Below are positions 11,606-25,599 of a stretch of 64,000 bases of DNA, in pieces. Position 1 is the stretch's first letter; each line of letters starts with the position of its first letter. This stretch comes from Polytrichum commune (taxonomy: Eukaryota > Streptophyta > Polytrichopsida > Polytrichales > Polytrichaceae): contig OX485804.1 in assembly GCA_950295325.1 (NCBI GenBank), positions 59,210,001 to 59,274,000 of the forward strand, read 5' to 3'. The position numbers and the translations under genes are program-made. Below the pieces are notes generated by a model that saw nothing but the letters and a program-made list of their open reading frames with translations, made no database searches and was not told the DNA's origin.

Positions 11606-14000
11606 CCTTTCATAGCACCATTACACCAAAACAATTGTAGTTGTTGTGGATTAGTATTATTTTAGTGTCACGTGATGTTTGTGAGAATTTCAATCAACGG
11701 TGTGATTTATTTTAAGAGTGTAAAAGGCACATTGTCCTGTATCTATCTATCTATAAAATTTATGTGGCATTGAAATTGGTGTACCATGTGTATTGGAGCG
11801 GTCTTCATGCTTTGTTATGTTGCAGGATAAATGATGTGAATTGATGATGATTAGTTTGTGCCACATAAAATCATTTTTATAGCGAGACATGCGTCCACTA
11901 AATTTGATTGTAATCCATTTAAACAATCACAAATTATAAGAAATGCACACCAAATCACAAGTGAATGAAACTTGACACAAACACACCAATAATCATTGAG
12001 CATACTTAAAAATAGTTAATGATTGAATGGTTTATCATTTTTCATTGAAAATATCGTTTTATATCATATTATCCATAAGTGACCATGATTGACTCTCGAA
12101 TTTTTGTACATCATAAATCTATATGTGCTCATAACACTTGAGAAGTTTTCATACAAATCTATGTCATCTCAATTTATGGCACATTCATGTAGTTTAAAAC
12201 TACGAATCGTTGACATGGAATTCATCGAGGTTTTGGAAGACACCAACCAAATCGAATTGAACTAAAAGTTGATATCGACAAATTTGCTTGATTATTTATT
12301 TATTTATCGCTTTCTTTCTAGCCTTGCAATTTTCATTTTATAACACAATAAGAAAGTGTGTGTGTCGCTACATGAAAATAGGCTTGGCAACCCAACAAAC
12401 ATTGAATGGAGGAACAAAGTTCATGTGCAAAGACGCAAGAAATGGGGCAAAGTGTATGGTGAATTATTTTCGGTTGGTTGCCTATAAGTACACACAACCG
12501 TAACTTTGGGCCCCCAACAATAAACTGCTTGCTAGAATTGTAGTAGGTTTCAAAGGTACCCTCAAAATAATAGAAGTTCTTCCTTGTCTTTATAGATATG
12601 ATACCCCTTAGCACATGAGAATAAAGGCGACCTAACTTATAATTTGATGCGAATTGTTTGGCCTTGTCGAGTAGGAGCTACACGTTGCAAACCTCTAACT
12701 TTTGTATACTAACATTGTTTCCACGTTACACCATTGAAAACTCTACCAAGCATATAGTTCATATATATATGATAAATTGGACCAAAGCTTAATTTCTAAT
12801 TACAACCAATGATTTTTGACATGGCATTCTACCAGTGATTTGCGATTATAGTAATGATAGTATTTTTTGGTTTTTTACATGCATGATATCGCCATAAATT
12901 TTTTCTTGAATCATAGAAATTGGATGAAATTGTCAAGGTTTGGTTGAATAGGTATTTAGAAACGTGGATGAGGTTCTATATGGTCATTCATGTATGACTT
13001 CGTCACTTCCAGGATTGCAGTTGTTGTTGTTCCTTTGCTGAAATTTTGAAAGAGAACTCATTTATTAGAACATGCTTGACTTGTATGATAATATTTCTCT
13101 GCCAAAGTTGCAGATGTAGATGTGATTATGATCATTTTTAAAAACTTCAAAATTATGGATTTAATTGTTTATAGCTTCATTCGATATAAACACCTATATT
13201 TACTATCAAACAACAAAGAGAAGAGAATGCTCATCATATTTCATTTTTCCTAAATTCCAACGATCACTTCAACTTTGTATACCTCCCAAGGAATTTAGAT
13301 AGATTGAATGTGTGTCAATGGTCTTATAATTGAATTTTCAATTTGTGCCAAAAAAGAAGAAGTACGTATGATAATATCAACATGTTATGCCCTTTAATAT
13401 AGCACCAAAAGGATGGAACTAGAGCCCAACACCCTCCCAAATTGGTGATGAACTATCTTGATTGTGTCCCAATATGGATGCAAAATTTGGTTATGTTACA
13501 ATGGAACAAGAATAAACCAAAAATAAAAATAAAAATACAACTCTACATTAGAATTATTCAAGTAAGGCGAGTGGCCAAGTAGAATCGATTGAGAAATTCA
13601 AATTTCATCTTTTACTATCCATACATTGAGGTTGGCACTTGGCAATCTGAGTGAAATTGTACTCCTGACATTATTGTTCATCTTGACACTATTTATAGAA
13701 AACAATGTTCATCATGGTATTATTCAGTGAAGAAGTTTTTCAAAGCAACACTCTCACTAAATATACCAACATTATTCACAATATTCATATTATTCATATT
13801 AGCACTGTTCATTATTCGTATCGATGACAAAAAAAATCCTATTTTCTAAGTTTCTTCCCACGAAGGTAAGATAATGGACGCCCATGTCATATTCTAAATG
13901 TAGAACAAACCCTAAACCATGCAACTAAGTGATGTTAAGTTATTCACCGATCACCTATAACTCATAGTATATGGCAAGATCACTTTTGCTTATGAACATA
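11606..14000. other. Intergenic DNA without recognised genes
   Basis: Only short, unrelated ORFs and simple sequence such as a TATC run near 11741. Nothing was recognised on either strand. Confidence 0.5.
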
Positions 14001-14960
14001 CACCAAAAACACATGGTCACAAATGGGAATGAATTATGTGCTCAAAAACATCCACCTATTTATCGGGTTGGAAAGTTCACATGATTGGAGGGGCTTATGC
14101 GATCACTTGAAGAAAAACGTGATTATCAATTTGACTTCTTGTAGCTTTTGCATCTCCATATCTATTACAAATTTTGACTGTTACACAACCATAAAATGCA
14201 TGAGACAATTCCTAATTTATTCAATGACCAAAATTTCATGTGGAGATAGAATTGCTTGTAATAGGGCTACATACCTTTTGAACCTTTTTCACAAATGAAC
14301 GCATCTCGTAGGTTCTTGCAATAAGGTATGTGGGCCTTGTGTGGTCACTCTTGTCAACTGGATACCTATATTTAAATGGTATATGATAAGGGGCTCATAA
14401 TCAAGAGCAGACACCAAATAGACACGTGCCATGATGAGGTTTGTTTGTGTGCCCCAAAATAGACATTGTTTTAGGTTTAGTAATTAATATGGTTGAGAAC
14501 ACCTATAAGATCACACAAAAAGCAAGATTTATCTTCACTTTGACCTCTTATATCTTTGGCATATGAACGCCAAACATGAAACTTGAAATGGCAATGTGCA
14601 TGATTTTCAATTGCTCCCTAGATGAAACAAATTTGGAGTTGATCCAACAACCCAAAACTAATGTGGAGTTGCATCACAAACTTCAACAAGGTGGTCTATA
14701 ATGTTACACCTAGTGTTGTGTAATGTAATTTTCATGTAATACAAGCATTACTCTTATGTGATGATCTACTTTGTGATGTATGATGTATCACACACACTAA
14801 AAAATGATTACCAAATAATATAATTATCATGCCATTAATTCAAATTTACGATGTAACTTTACCATTTCATCATTCTTACGTAATAATTTATCATATGGGA
14901 GTTTGTGATGTGGAAGTGCCCACAATATGTTGACACATCCTACTAAGATAAACAACCCTC
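14000..14960. repeat. Diverged middle repeats
   Basis: Blocks around 14020-14290 and 14390-14650 share phrases with 39890-40230 and 44440-44960: a GACACGTG-YYATGATGAG start, a CTAACCAAATGAGACAATTC-type block and an ATGTGGAGAT-type block. Old dispersed repeat copies; no coding signal. Confidence 0.4.
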
Positions 14961-14999
14961 ATTCGGTTACTTTTCTTACCGAGACACTTATATTTGATT

Positions 15000-15350
15000 G
15001 GTATATGGTTTGTAGATCCAAAAACATTTACCATAAACATTCGTGTTCAAAAGAGATTGGAATGTGTGCTCAAAATAGAGTTCTAGACCTCTAAGCATTC
15101 TAGACTTAATAGTGAACATAATTTGAGCGGGGTGGGGGGGGGGTGCGTGGGAGGAGACCTGTATGACCATTTAATTGAGCACAAGAATCTTCACTTTGGT
15201 AATGAATCAAAGATTCATATGAGTTCCCAAAACTATGACATGAGTGGCTACGACCTTGATTCGGATTTGCTAGGCATCTCGTACTAATCACATGTTTCAT
15301 GTCCCAAGAGAAGTAGGCTAATCGGGAAAAAAAATAACCATATAAGACCC
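15000..15350 (+). repeat. R330 repeat, copy 2
   Basis: Aligns with 5175-5512 from the ATTGG/CCGGA-TGTGCTCA region to the shared GGCTAATCGGGAAAAAAAA tail. A G-rich run at about 15130-15143 interrupts it. Confidence 0.55.
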
Positions 15351-15412
15351 ACCTACCTTAAACAATAAAATGTTCTCATTCGAGAGTCATCGTCTAGCCT
15401 TGTGAGGTTGTG

Positions 15413-15569
15413 AGCATAACATTATTCAGATCCATAACAATGTTTTGTGATACTAGTAGTATTCCACATAATATTCCCCATATTCAGCTTGAATGTGGGA
15501 ATATAATATTACGTGGAATATTGTCAGCCCCATAGAACACTACAATCAAGACTCTATAAATGTTATAGG
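15413..15569. mobile_element. Palindromic MITE (family P), copy 2
   Basis: Starts GCATAACATTATTCAGATCC and ends in the mirrored AAATGTTATA. The centre carries mirrored ATTCCACATAATATTCC and GGAATATAATATTACGTGGA blocks. Non-coding fold-back. Confidence 0.6.
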
Positions 15570-16001
15570 TTGGGAGTAGCAAATAAATAACATATATAGA
15601 ATTATAACAAGTAACACTTGTAGAATTCATCTTGATGATTAATAACATTTATAGAAATAACACTTAAAATCTTAAAAAATGAATAACAAAATGTTTTATA
15701 AAAAAAATGATAATACATAATTCAACTAAACTAATTGAAAGAAATAATCTATATAGTAGTAACTTCATGAGATTCTTCCAACTAAACTAACCAAAAGAAA
15801 GAGTCTATAGTAGTATGATGAGAAGCTTGCAAATGATGAGATGAAGCTTCCTTCTGGAGTCCTTGAATGCTCTAGATGTGTGATAGGGCATCATTTGGTC
15901 TTTGTTCAAAGTATTCCTTCAAAGTCTTCAATTCCTTCAACGAGGGTCAAACCGTTGCACACATGGTTTCACATTTCCTTTGGGGTCGGCCCAAATAAAG
16001 C

Positions 16002-16026
16002 GCTCTCTCTCTCTCTCTCTCTCTCT
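16002..16026. repeat. (CT)n microsatellite
   Basis: An uninterrupted CT run of about 25 bp. Confidence 0.9.
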
Positions 16027-16029
16027 AGT

Positions 16030-17545
16030 TTTTGCTTAAAGCCAAGTGTTCACTCTAAGCTCATGAACCTTCACTTTATACACCTTGCAAATGCTTCTTC
16101 TTCTTTTGTTATAAATATAATAATAAAAAAGATGGACGCGGAATCATGAAATTTATCTTATATACAAGGAAAGCAAATGTAATTACCATGTGAAGTGATT
16201 TTTCATGAGTATGGATGAATGGAGCAAAGTAACCAGAGTTAAGGAAGGGGAACACGTTTTTAACCCATGGTGAACTTAGGGTTTGACAGAACTTACCACG
16301 GGTAAGATCTTCAATATAAACCCTCAAACCCTAAAAGAGGCTCTTTTTTACCATTCACACAAGAGCTTGGTGCGGTAACTTAGTGCACACTTACTGGGAT
16401 ACTAGATACGTGTGTTAAGTAAAGGATACTAGAGCTATTCACCAAGCGGAGTATTCTACTTGTGGTGATACACTCATGGCTAAGGAACAGGTTTGAACAC
16501 CCATTTGATATTGTGCAATGAGTGTTACTATTTGAAGTACTATTATGCATTTGATGTAATTTTATGTGTGCGACATGGATAACAACTGGGTTCTGCTGTT
16601 ATTTACCTCGTGTACGTAACTAATCCTCAATTATTTGTTGGTTGGTTGCATGGGCACAGGTGAGGCAGACCCTTCACACTCTCAATACAATGGTGTATTG
16701 TGACTATGACATATTATGCATTTCCTTTGGTTAAGACTACTAGGCATATACCATGGTATGTATTCCATATATATAGTAGCTAGGTTACTTATATGTTGGA
16801 GCAAGGCATGAAGATAGGTGATTAAATCTACCAAGGTATGGAATAGTCAGCCACAATTTGTTATTGGTACTTATGAACAATATATGAATACTGAAACCCT
16901 AAGTATAATGCAAATACTTATGAGGCACAATATGACATAACGTAGCATGTTTATGTTGTTTACATACAATTAGGCATGGATACAAATATTATGCATTATG
17001 CATTGTTAACATTAAGGTACAATATAGGAAAGTTTTGGTTTGAAAAACTGAGTGGTAAGAGGGTTCCCACCCACCCACCCTTGCAAAGCAATGAGGAAGA
17101 TGTTGAAGGATTAGGCCTCTGAAAAGAAGAAGTTCAAGCTTTGCATAAAACATTGAAAAGTCAGCTCTCTCTCTCTCGTTAGGCTTACTAACAATTTTAT
17201 ACAGTTTCCTGATTCAATGGGAATGTATGTAATGTGACCGACGCCAGAAAAAGGAAAAAAGAAAAAAAGACTTTGAAGTAAGCCCCATGAAATGCTTGTG
17301 TAATTTGATACCTGATGCGAAAGTAGTAAATTGACTCCCGCTTGTCTAAATTTGGATTTCACATAGTAGGCCGATACCAAACAAATTCCACAAAAACGAG
17401 GATATTTGACTTAGGGTTCTATATACTATATATATATATCACAAGTCCACGAGTTGACCTTGAGACTTGATAAGATGGAACATTCTTCGAACTCGAGCCT
17501 TAGCAAGACACACTACCATGTGAGAGCCCAAGTCGGCGAGAGCCC
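16030..17545. other. Intergenic DNA without recognised genes
   Basis: Short ORFs only, plus a small CT run near 17164. Nothing recognised. Confidence 0.5.
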
Positions 17546-17549
17546 GCTA

Positions 17550-18088
17550 CACTATTTATGGTATTTAATGTTGCATGTGTAATAGTGTCACTTACCCTAT
17601 TTTGAGGTGTATCCCAGTTCACACTAATGGGCAACAACTTCATTATTGGTGTTACCTCATAACACTTGGCGTGCAAGTTCGTTCACTGCTATTTTGGTAG
17701 GAGTATGGTCAATAGTGTTATGAGGTGTATGCATGTGTTACACAATGGTGTACAAGTTGACTAAAAGTGTACACAAATCACACTTGACATTAGTGTGCTC
17801 AAGAACATCTTCCTCTTGGACACTGGAAATGTAAATGGATGTAACTCACCATTAGTACGCTAAGTAACATCTTCCCCCCTTTATACGAAAACGCAAAACT
17901 ATCATTTGAAGCATCCAAATGTGCTTCACTAAATGTCACAATGTAAATAAAAATTCACTTCAAAGAGCTACTTATGTTGGTGAATATTTCGTTCTGGCAA
18001 ATAGCGACCATGACACTTTGAGACCTCTATGCGTCTGGGTTAGGCCCTTCGCAAACATTGTACGTGACACTAAATACCATAAATGGTG
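17550..18088. mobile_element. 539-bp MITE (family M2), copy 1, TA target duplication
   Basis: The left end CACTATTTATGGTATTTAAT is mirrored by the right end (in reverse CACCATTTATGGTATTTAGT), and TA flanks both sides (17548-17549 and 18089-18090). The interior repeats non-coding phrases such as TAGTGTTATGAGGTG. It aligns end to end with 46619-47128. Confidence 0.7.
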
Positions 18089-18090
18089 TA

Positions 18091-21000
18091 GATGACACAA
18101 ATTGCGAACAAGAATCGGGGGTCGGCACAATTCTTTAGAGAGGTTGAGGTTTGAAGAGGGGGGGGGGTTGACCTCTTTTCTATTCTAAACAAAATGTTCT
18201 ATTTTGATTTGAACATTTAAAATAAAAATGTAATTTCCTCTTAAATGTAGGTGTGGACTCAAGATTGTTGTAGTCTACAATGATGTTTTCATGATGGCGA
18301 ATTTGTGTTTCTCAAATATTTCCTATATTGCCATTCAAATAACATCTTGTGTTATAAAGCTCAACATTCTTACTCATGCAACATTGAAATTGTATAAATG
18401 GGACGATGACCACATTCCAACTTACATGTTTCACAACATTAGACATATATAGAGTTTCATATTTTGCCCTCTTACTCCACACAAAAATTCTTCCCTCAAT
18501 AGATGTAACAAGATCATGTTTAAAGTTCTTGTAAACATCAACAAAGTCTAATTTCCTTGGTTAGCACGTGGAAAGAAAATTGCCCAAAGGAGGGATTTTT
18601 CCCCTACACTTTGAGAAAGTGTGACTTCGGTTTTCGGAGGTTGCCATTCTAGGATATATGTGAGAAAGCTTCTTTCTTTTGTGGAATATGAGAATTTGGA
18701 TGCAACATGGTTACAACATCTACCATGTAGATCGGGCATAGTATTTGTGTGTGATAATTTTGTACATAAGAATAGAACCTACCTAAGAATGTACGGGACC
18801 ACGAAACTTTAATTGTCACTATGGAGATTGTGTGGTCTTATCGCTACCCTAAATAGTTCTATTTAGTGTGGGTGAAAGATTAGTCTACAAATCATTAGCA
18901 CGGGCCACACTAATTTTATACTCCATGTGGAATTAACGTGGGTCCAAGACCATGGGTCTTTGCGGGTCTTCCCCTTCAAGAAGACTTTTAATCCGCAAAT
19001 TGAATATTTGATTCCGGGCAAAAATATCATAATATAAAATAATCACCCACATCGAATCTCTAGGAAACAATTAATGTGGCCCACAATAATTATCTTTATG
19101 AGAATTAGTGTGGTTGTAGAAAATTTTGTGGTCCGCAACAATGGGACGACTTAGTGTGTTTCCCAACCACTGGATTGATTTATGATGTATGAGGGCAACA
19201 AAATCCAAATTCATGTTTGTATATTTTATGACCATCGAGTGGCTTGAATTCCACCTTTCACACTTAATTCTTTAGCCCACTATAATCTTAATGGATCATG
19301 ATAATTTTTGTTAATATAACTATTCTTGACCAACACCAAATTTTAACCCATACCACCTTATCCTAAAATTCATGAGTATAGAATCAACCAATTTTTTAAA
19401 ACATTACATCAATTATTGTGGGTTGATAATGATAGTTTTAACATTATATCATTTAAATAGATTTGTTAATGTACACCACTTTATATTTGAATATTTGAAT
19501 AGCTTATTATTTCATATGCCACCATAATTCTCAATCCACACATAATATACAATGGCCTATGGTATTTTGTAGCCACTCTAATATTTTGCCCACATTAATA
19601 AGTGTAAAAGGTGTAGTGGTAAGACTGGCCCGTTGCCGCAGTGTCATACCCCAACACGTCATTGCCTATAAAAGAGTGTGTATCTATGAGTTTTGAAGGA
19701 TTTATCGTATTTTTGATAGGCATTCATCATAATCTATGGCACGTTGCTTAGTGTGGATGCAAAAGAATGTACGAGTTTGGTGTGAAGTTCGTACAAATTA
19801 CCATCTCCATTAAGTTTGAAATTCTTGTTTTCTCACTCATGAAAATGTGTAGGAAGTGACAAAGTTGACCACTTACATGCATGTGCCATGCCAAATGTAT
19901 GAAGCTAAATATTCAACGTTTCAATGTGTAACTTATGATGCTCCTTTAAGGTAGATGGTGCCAAAACAACCACTTTTACAAGATGAGCACATTTACTATT
20001 TTCCACATTGAAAACATGGTGATCCTTGGCAATTGACAAGGGTTTCAATGCACTAGAGTACGTCATATTTGAATTCCTCATGGGAAAGTTATGAGGGTTC
20101 AAAGTTTAATTGGTAGATGACAAAGCCAATAGACGAGTGTGTTGATTTAGTACCACATACTTTACATGCAAATGTCCTTCTAGGTTGGGCCGAGCTTAGC
20201 ACTCTCCACTCCAAATTTTATTACTAGTTTGGTTTAATTGTCTAAATCCAATGCAACCATGCCACATATATTTGAATCCAAATTCTTGATTATAAATACA
20301 TAGTCAATTAATCTAAGAACATAGCATTTCTCAACATCTATGTTATGTTCACTTTTCAATTCCGTCATGTTCATTGTTCACCTTAGTACTAGTCGCCCGT
20401 CTATGGGCACTTAACCCACATGTCTCGAACATGACTATCAAATGGGGGCTTGAAAATGGACGTATATTGCCTACGCATCTCAAATTTAGACCGAGATGGA
20501 AGAATGATGGGAATGACGGTTTGGGATGCTAGAATCTTTGGGGCTAGGTTAATCTTGTGAAACTCAACCCCTTGGCTAAAGAATGTTATGAAGTTCACTT
20601 ATGAATGAGTGCATTCTAAATGAAAGCAGTATTAACAAAATTAGTTAAGAAAGAAAGTATATAGCTCGATTAAATGTTGAGGCCCAAATAGGACCTCTTG
20701 CACAACGCATAGAAATTGATGGTTATTTTGATGTTGAAGTAGGTCTAATCCCTATTCATCACAACCCATCAAAAAGAAAAAAAGAAAAAAGAAAAAAGAA
20801 ACTCATATGTAACAACGGGGATTAGATTTGTGTGGTATGTATTTGAACCTAATAGCTTGCCCAGACTTATTGGTGAGGGCCACCACTAAATGATTCCTAC
20901 CATCAGGGGCCACTTTTAGAGTTGGTTTAGCCACTGAGAGCCATTGGATGTAACATGTGTTGGTACTCACCAGTCACTAGTGGCCCGCACTAGTAAGAGT

Positions 21001-21400
21001 GGGTGAGTTGTAAGTCATTTATAAGAACAAGCCAAATCTTTGTATGAATCAATACACATTAGTATCAAATTAATGCAAAACTACTCTAGGGGATCATTGT
21101 TAACACTTTTAGCTAAAAATATCAAGAAGCAACCTTTAAACTCCTCCACATGGCACCTTGAGGTCCTCAATGTGTGACTCGTCAAACACGAACATGTATG
21201 AAGTATGTTTGTCACACCAAACCTCTCACAAAATGACTTCTTAAGTCAAAGTATCTATTGAGGGACACTTGTTGAATGGTTGAGCATCACGATGAGGCAA
21301 GGTCTCAAGATATTTTTGTCATTCTTAAGTCATATCGTATCTTCACCACAACTTCATATATATATATAATCTTTCAATATGGAGTTTTACTTTTAAACAT
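18091..21400. other. Intergenic DNA without recognised genes
   Basis: Several phrases of the TAGTGTGG/ACACTAATT type, common in the MITEs of this window, occur at 18840-19620, but no complete inverted-repeat element could be delimited. No coding signal. Confidence 0.45.
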
Positions 21401-21769
21401 AGGAGGTCCGATTTCGACACCTTGTGGCCCACCTTTGGGCCGCCTTGGGTTTACTAGGAACGACCAATAAAGGGTCAAGTGAGCGAGTCCTTTTTGGAGT
21501 CATGCCGGCTCCGGCTCCTCGTCGTCTAGTAGTCCGAACCTAATGTCTTTCTTTGTGGAGTTCCTTTTTGGTTGTTAAGTTGCTTTCCCTTAAAGCATCT
21601 ACACAAGCAATAACCACATGATTTCATTCCAAAGTATCCGGATATTCGAAGCAAAAATCTCACTTGCGGCACGAGATCACTCCTTTGCATGTTTTTTGTA
21701 AGTTTGACCTGCGTTTTTTCATCACCACATTTTGGATTTCCCAACACCTACCGGTATTTTTTGTGTTTG

Positions 21770-21857
21770 TGTTCTTTTTCTTTTTCTTTTTTCTTTTTGG
21801 TTTTTGGTTTTGGTTTTGGTTTTTTGTGGTGTGTGTGTGTGTGGGGGGGGGGGGGGT
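21770..21857. repeat. Low-complexity T/G tract with (GT)n and a G run
   Basis: A TTTTTC/TTTTGG-rich stretch passes into a GT run and then about 15 consecutive G. ORFs of 60-146 codons crossing it exist only because the tract lacks stops. Confidence 0.9.
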
Positions 21858-21859
21858 AA

Positions 21860-23575
21860 TAATGATTGTATGGACGTCAGTTGCACAGTGCATGACGAAG
21901 AATGCAATTTGGATTTTGGTTTGTTTATCCAAATTTGAAGTTGTTAGTGATGATAAGATGCATTGTTTCATTAGAAAAAAAACGGAGTTAGGTCACAAGG
22001 AAGGAGCTATCATGGCATATGTGTTGGTGTTGACAAAGGTTACATATCAACCTTATGGTTGGACACCACTGTCCCAAATAAATTGGAGCCTCCTTAACGA
22101 TTGATTTTGTGGTTGTAGGTGACTGAAAATAGAAACCAACTTCAAACATCAGAGCGTGTACATGACATTGAGATAATCTCAACGTCTCTTTGATCGCTTT
22201 CAACTAACCACTTTTGACATCAACATGGGCTTTAGGGTTTCACCGGTGTATTATGGGACACCGGTGTCATGCCATAAGGTTCATATGTGACATTTGATCC
22301 CAATTTAGTAGTGCCCCATCAAACCATGTTGTCCTATTGAATTTTTTTCACCTTTTTCTTTTCAAGTTTTGCTTTTAAAAGGAAGAAAACCACCTCTTTA
22401 TTTGGGTGCAACTTGACATTAAAGAGTCTCCTCCACCTCATCCCTCACCCAAAAAATATTGAAAGGTGCACTAATCATGAGAGGTGTGCTAAAAAATTGC
22501 ACCCTATAGGTTTGTTGTTCATTCATCATAATTTAACCTCTCTAGACCAATTTGGGGTTTTTATATACAGTTTAGATTCTAATAAGGTACTACAAAATAT
22601 CACCCATTTTTATCTATTTGATCACCTACATTACATACTGAAATAATGTTGAGTCTAATTTTGACACTAGACAATGGCCAAGAATTTGTGGTGTCTACAT
22701 AAACTCATCCCGGAAACGGGAAAATTTATTGAACTATACTATACTTTGAAATGTCTAGTTTATAATGCTCCAACTATGATGATGGCGTGAATGACCCTTA
22801 ATTACTCCAACAAAGGCCAATTTGAATGAGTTTGCCCTCAACCTTCAATAGGGTTTGTTTTAGCTGTAAGCCCTTCATCATTGAGGATTGAGAACTCTTT
22901 ATAGTTTGGTGTTAATAAGATTATTAGTTTTCAAAAGTTAGTAGGGAATATAGATAAGATGACAATTGCTAACTTGGGTGGGCAACACCCGAGATCTTCA
23001 GACTCCTATTACAAGAGTACTTGAGAATATTGGTACTTGTTTTAAATTTTAAGTTAATATTTCATACCACCTATATTGCTTAAACTCATTGTCTATATTT
23101 TAAAGCTCATATTACTTATGTTTTCGTATCCCCTCAATAATACGACAACTTTACGGCATTTGTCATATCAATGAGAAGATGACACCTCGATAATACGATT
23201 TTTTTGTGTTTCCCAAACATGTCATACTAAAGAGGGAGAACACTATCAAATTCATGTTGATGAAATAAATGTTCAATCGAATATGCCTACACTATTTATA
23301 CAATAGATATGGCAAATTGTATTCATGTTATTGCCGACACTAGAGATGGGTGTTCTCTCTCTCTCATGCTATCATCGAACTCTCTCACCTATTGGAGGTA
23401 GTTCAAAATCTTTCAATGTTACCATGTACGCCATTGAAGCTCAAGCAATCACAAGGATCTAATTCAACCATAATATTAAAGAAGAGTTGGGAATGACAAA
23501 CGAACCACATTTTATAGTGTTTAATTATGTAGGCCCTATATCCAAACTAACAACTCAATCAACAACATCTGAAAG
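21860..23575. other. Intergenic DNA without recognised genes
   Basis: No recognisable domain, RNA or bounded repeat was found on either strand. Confidence 0.45.
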
Positions 23576-23579
23576 TGAG

Positions 23580-23645
23580 GAATGTTCCGTGAAATATTGT
23601 CAGTCCCACATAACATTGTTATGACTTTGAATAATGTTATGTTAT
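23580..23645. repeat. Half copy of palindromic MITE family P
   Basis: AAATATTGTCAGTCCCACAT and the following ACATTGTTATGACTTTGAAT correspond to one half of the family P fold-back; the other half is absent. Confidence 0.55.
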
Positions 23646-23984
23646 AGAAACAAGGAGAAAATACAAATAAAAACAATAAAACATGCAAAATTTCACTATG
23701 TGACATTGATGTGTGATGTCCGTTCATCACCTCCTCGTAGAAAAATGAGAGACAAGAGCACCGTATTCCTACACTCTTTGAGGTGCTCCGTGTCAACTAT
23801 GAAAGAGGTATATGCTAAGTTTGACTTCTTTTGCCATATTTTTTCATGCACGGTCATAGTCAAGGACCTCGTAATAACATTTGAAATAATATATTACATT
23901 CTTTTAACCTAGACACATCAATGGCAACTTATATTTAAGGATGTGATTATAATACACCTCAAATCAAAAGTGGACAAATCAAGG

Positions 23985-24450
23985 AGAACCGACGACTGTT
24001 AGTTACAGATTCACCAGTCGAAGTTCAAGGCTTCAGGAAGATTATTAGTGATGATCGTAAAGGAATATCTAGAGAACATATCTTGAATTTAATAAAGAAA
24101 AACCAAACGATGTTAGTGTAGTTCTCTAGCAACTTGGGCAGAAAATAATTAATTTTGAAGGTGCCTAAATTTTTGGGAAATTATTTTCATTGAGTGTCCA
24201 AAATAAAAGCAGGAACATTCAAAGAATGCCTAAAATCACAAAATCGCCACAGATAAAATGTCAAATTTTTTTTGAATTAATGTCCAATTTTAGAATATTG
24301 TTTTATGGGTTGCCTAGCTTATTTTCACACTTTAATCAATTATTAAACATAAAGGTGTCCAAGCTGCTGGAAAACTACAAGAACATATAACCGGTTGGAC
24401 TTCGAAACACTTGGATCTCGACCAATTATGGCCAAAAAATCTCCCGGGAC
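23985..24450 (+). repeat. R200 repeat, interrupted old copy
   Basis: Phrases of the 200-bp repeat (GTTAGTTACAGATTCACCAG, GAAGTTCAAGGCTTCAGGAA, ACCGGTTGGACTTCGAAACA, ATCTCCCGGGACAC-type end) occur in order but are separated by about 250 bp of foreign sequence at roughly 24116-24370. Confidence 0.5.
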
Positions 24451-24677
24451 ACTAAGATGAATTGCCACAATGGACTCGGGCGATACTTTATGTTGAATTC
24501 AACCAGAATTTCTTTTAAATGAAGTTTTGAGCTTTCGGCATGTTTGTCAACCCTAGCGAAGAAATTTATGTTGACAAACATGACAAGACTTGAATCTCGC
24601 ACTACGAGCTACATAGCACCTTTTTGTCAAACTCTAGCGGCTCGCCAAAAGGTGGGAGCTTACTTAGGGCCGCTTTA

Positions 24678-25056
24678 CACTACAATAGAATATTGTTATT
24701 TAGTGTGGTCACCAATTCTATTTGTCTTGCTTCATACTCATTCTATACCGCCCGTGTAGATGTCACCAACATTATTTATCATTCCTTGTGAAATAAATAA
24801 AAAATTGGGCACTATAGATATACAATGTTGGAATTATTGTCACTTACCAGGTGGTTTTTAATCCAAATTTTGATCATCCATGACAATATGTCATACCATA
24901 AAGTGTAGCATGCAAAATGCACCAACGACGTAAGTAGTTTGTTATAGAAATCTACGTTGGAACGACAATACTTGTAAACATATTCGTAAAATTGTCACTA
25001 GAAAAGTTACCACAGTGACATAATACACCATACGACATTAAATGTAATATTCAGTG
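24678..25056 (-). mobile_element. M3 MITE, full copy in reverse orientation, TA target duplication
   Basis: Begins CACTACAATAGAATATTGTT and ends TGTAATATTCAGTG, with the subterminal CACCAATTCTATTTGTCTTG block of the family. TA flanks both ends (24676-24677 and 25057-25058). 379 bp, non-coding. Confidence 0.6.
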
Positions 25057-25294
25057 TATCATCTTGGCATGAGTATCAGTAAAGATAAGTTTCAATCACT
25101 ACTTGAGAATGTAGTATTAACTTAGGGGTTGCTTGATTTCAAAGTTTGTTTGGTCTTGGACCCTAGTGTAAAGCCACAAAGACTTTAAAGTACGTGCCTT
25201 TCATGATAACCATGTTGGGCATTGTGGTAAAACCTACCATGTATATTTATGGCTAATTCAATTTTGCTCACAAAATTGATTTCAACATGGGCGT

Positions 25295-25316
25295 GGGGGG
25301 GGGGGGGGGGGGGGGG
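25295..25316. repeat. Pure G run of 22
   Basis: An uninterrupted run of 22 G on the plus strand. A run this long is unusual in AT-rich DNA and could form a G-quadruplex. Confidence 0.95.
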
Positions 25317-25599
25317 AGTTCATGTATGGTTTCGAAAGAAATTATCCGGACTGAAGGGTTCCCAAGACGTTTACCTTTGGTTTACATGGTTGTCTCGTAT
25401 CCTTGGCCCCTTTGCATCCTTGGCATTTCTATTTGATGCAAATTCAATAATCATGTCCATGAATTGAGCATCAATCTTAATACGTTGCTCATTTCAAACA
25501 ACGTGGGATTCAAAATGGTGTTGTAGATAATAAACATAGCATGACACATCAAATTTCAATCCATTATGGTCATTAATGCCTTCGAGTGGAGCATGTTTA

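Noticed and set aside
21664-22104. 146-codon ORF with Phe/Trp-rich centre
   Set aside because: It crosses a low-complexity T/G tract that simply lacks stops.
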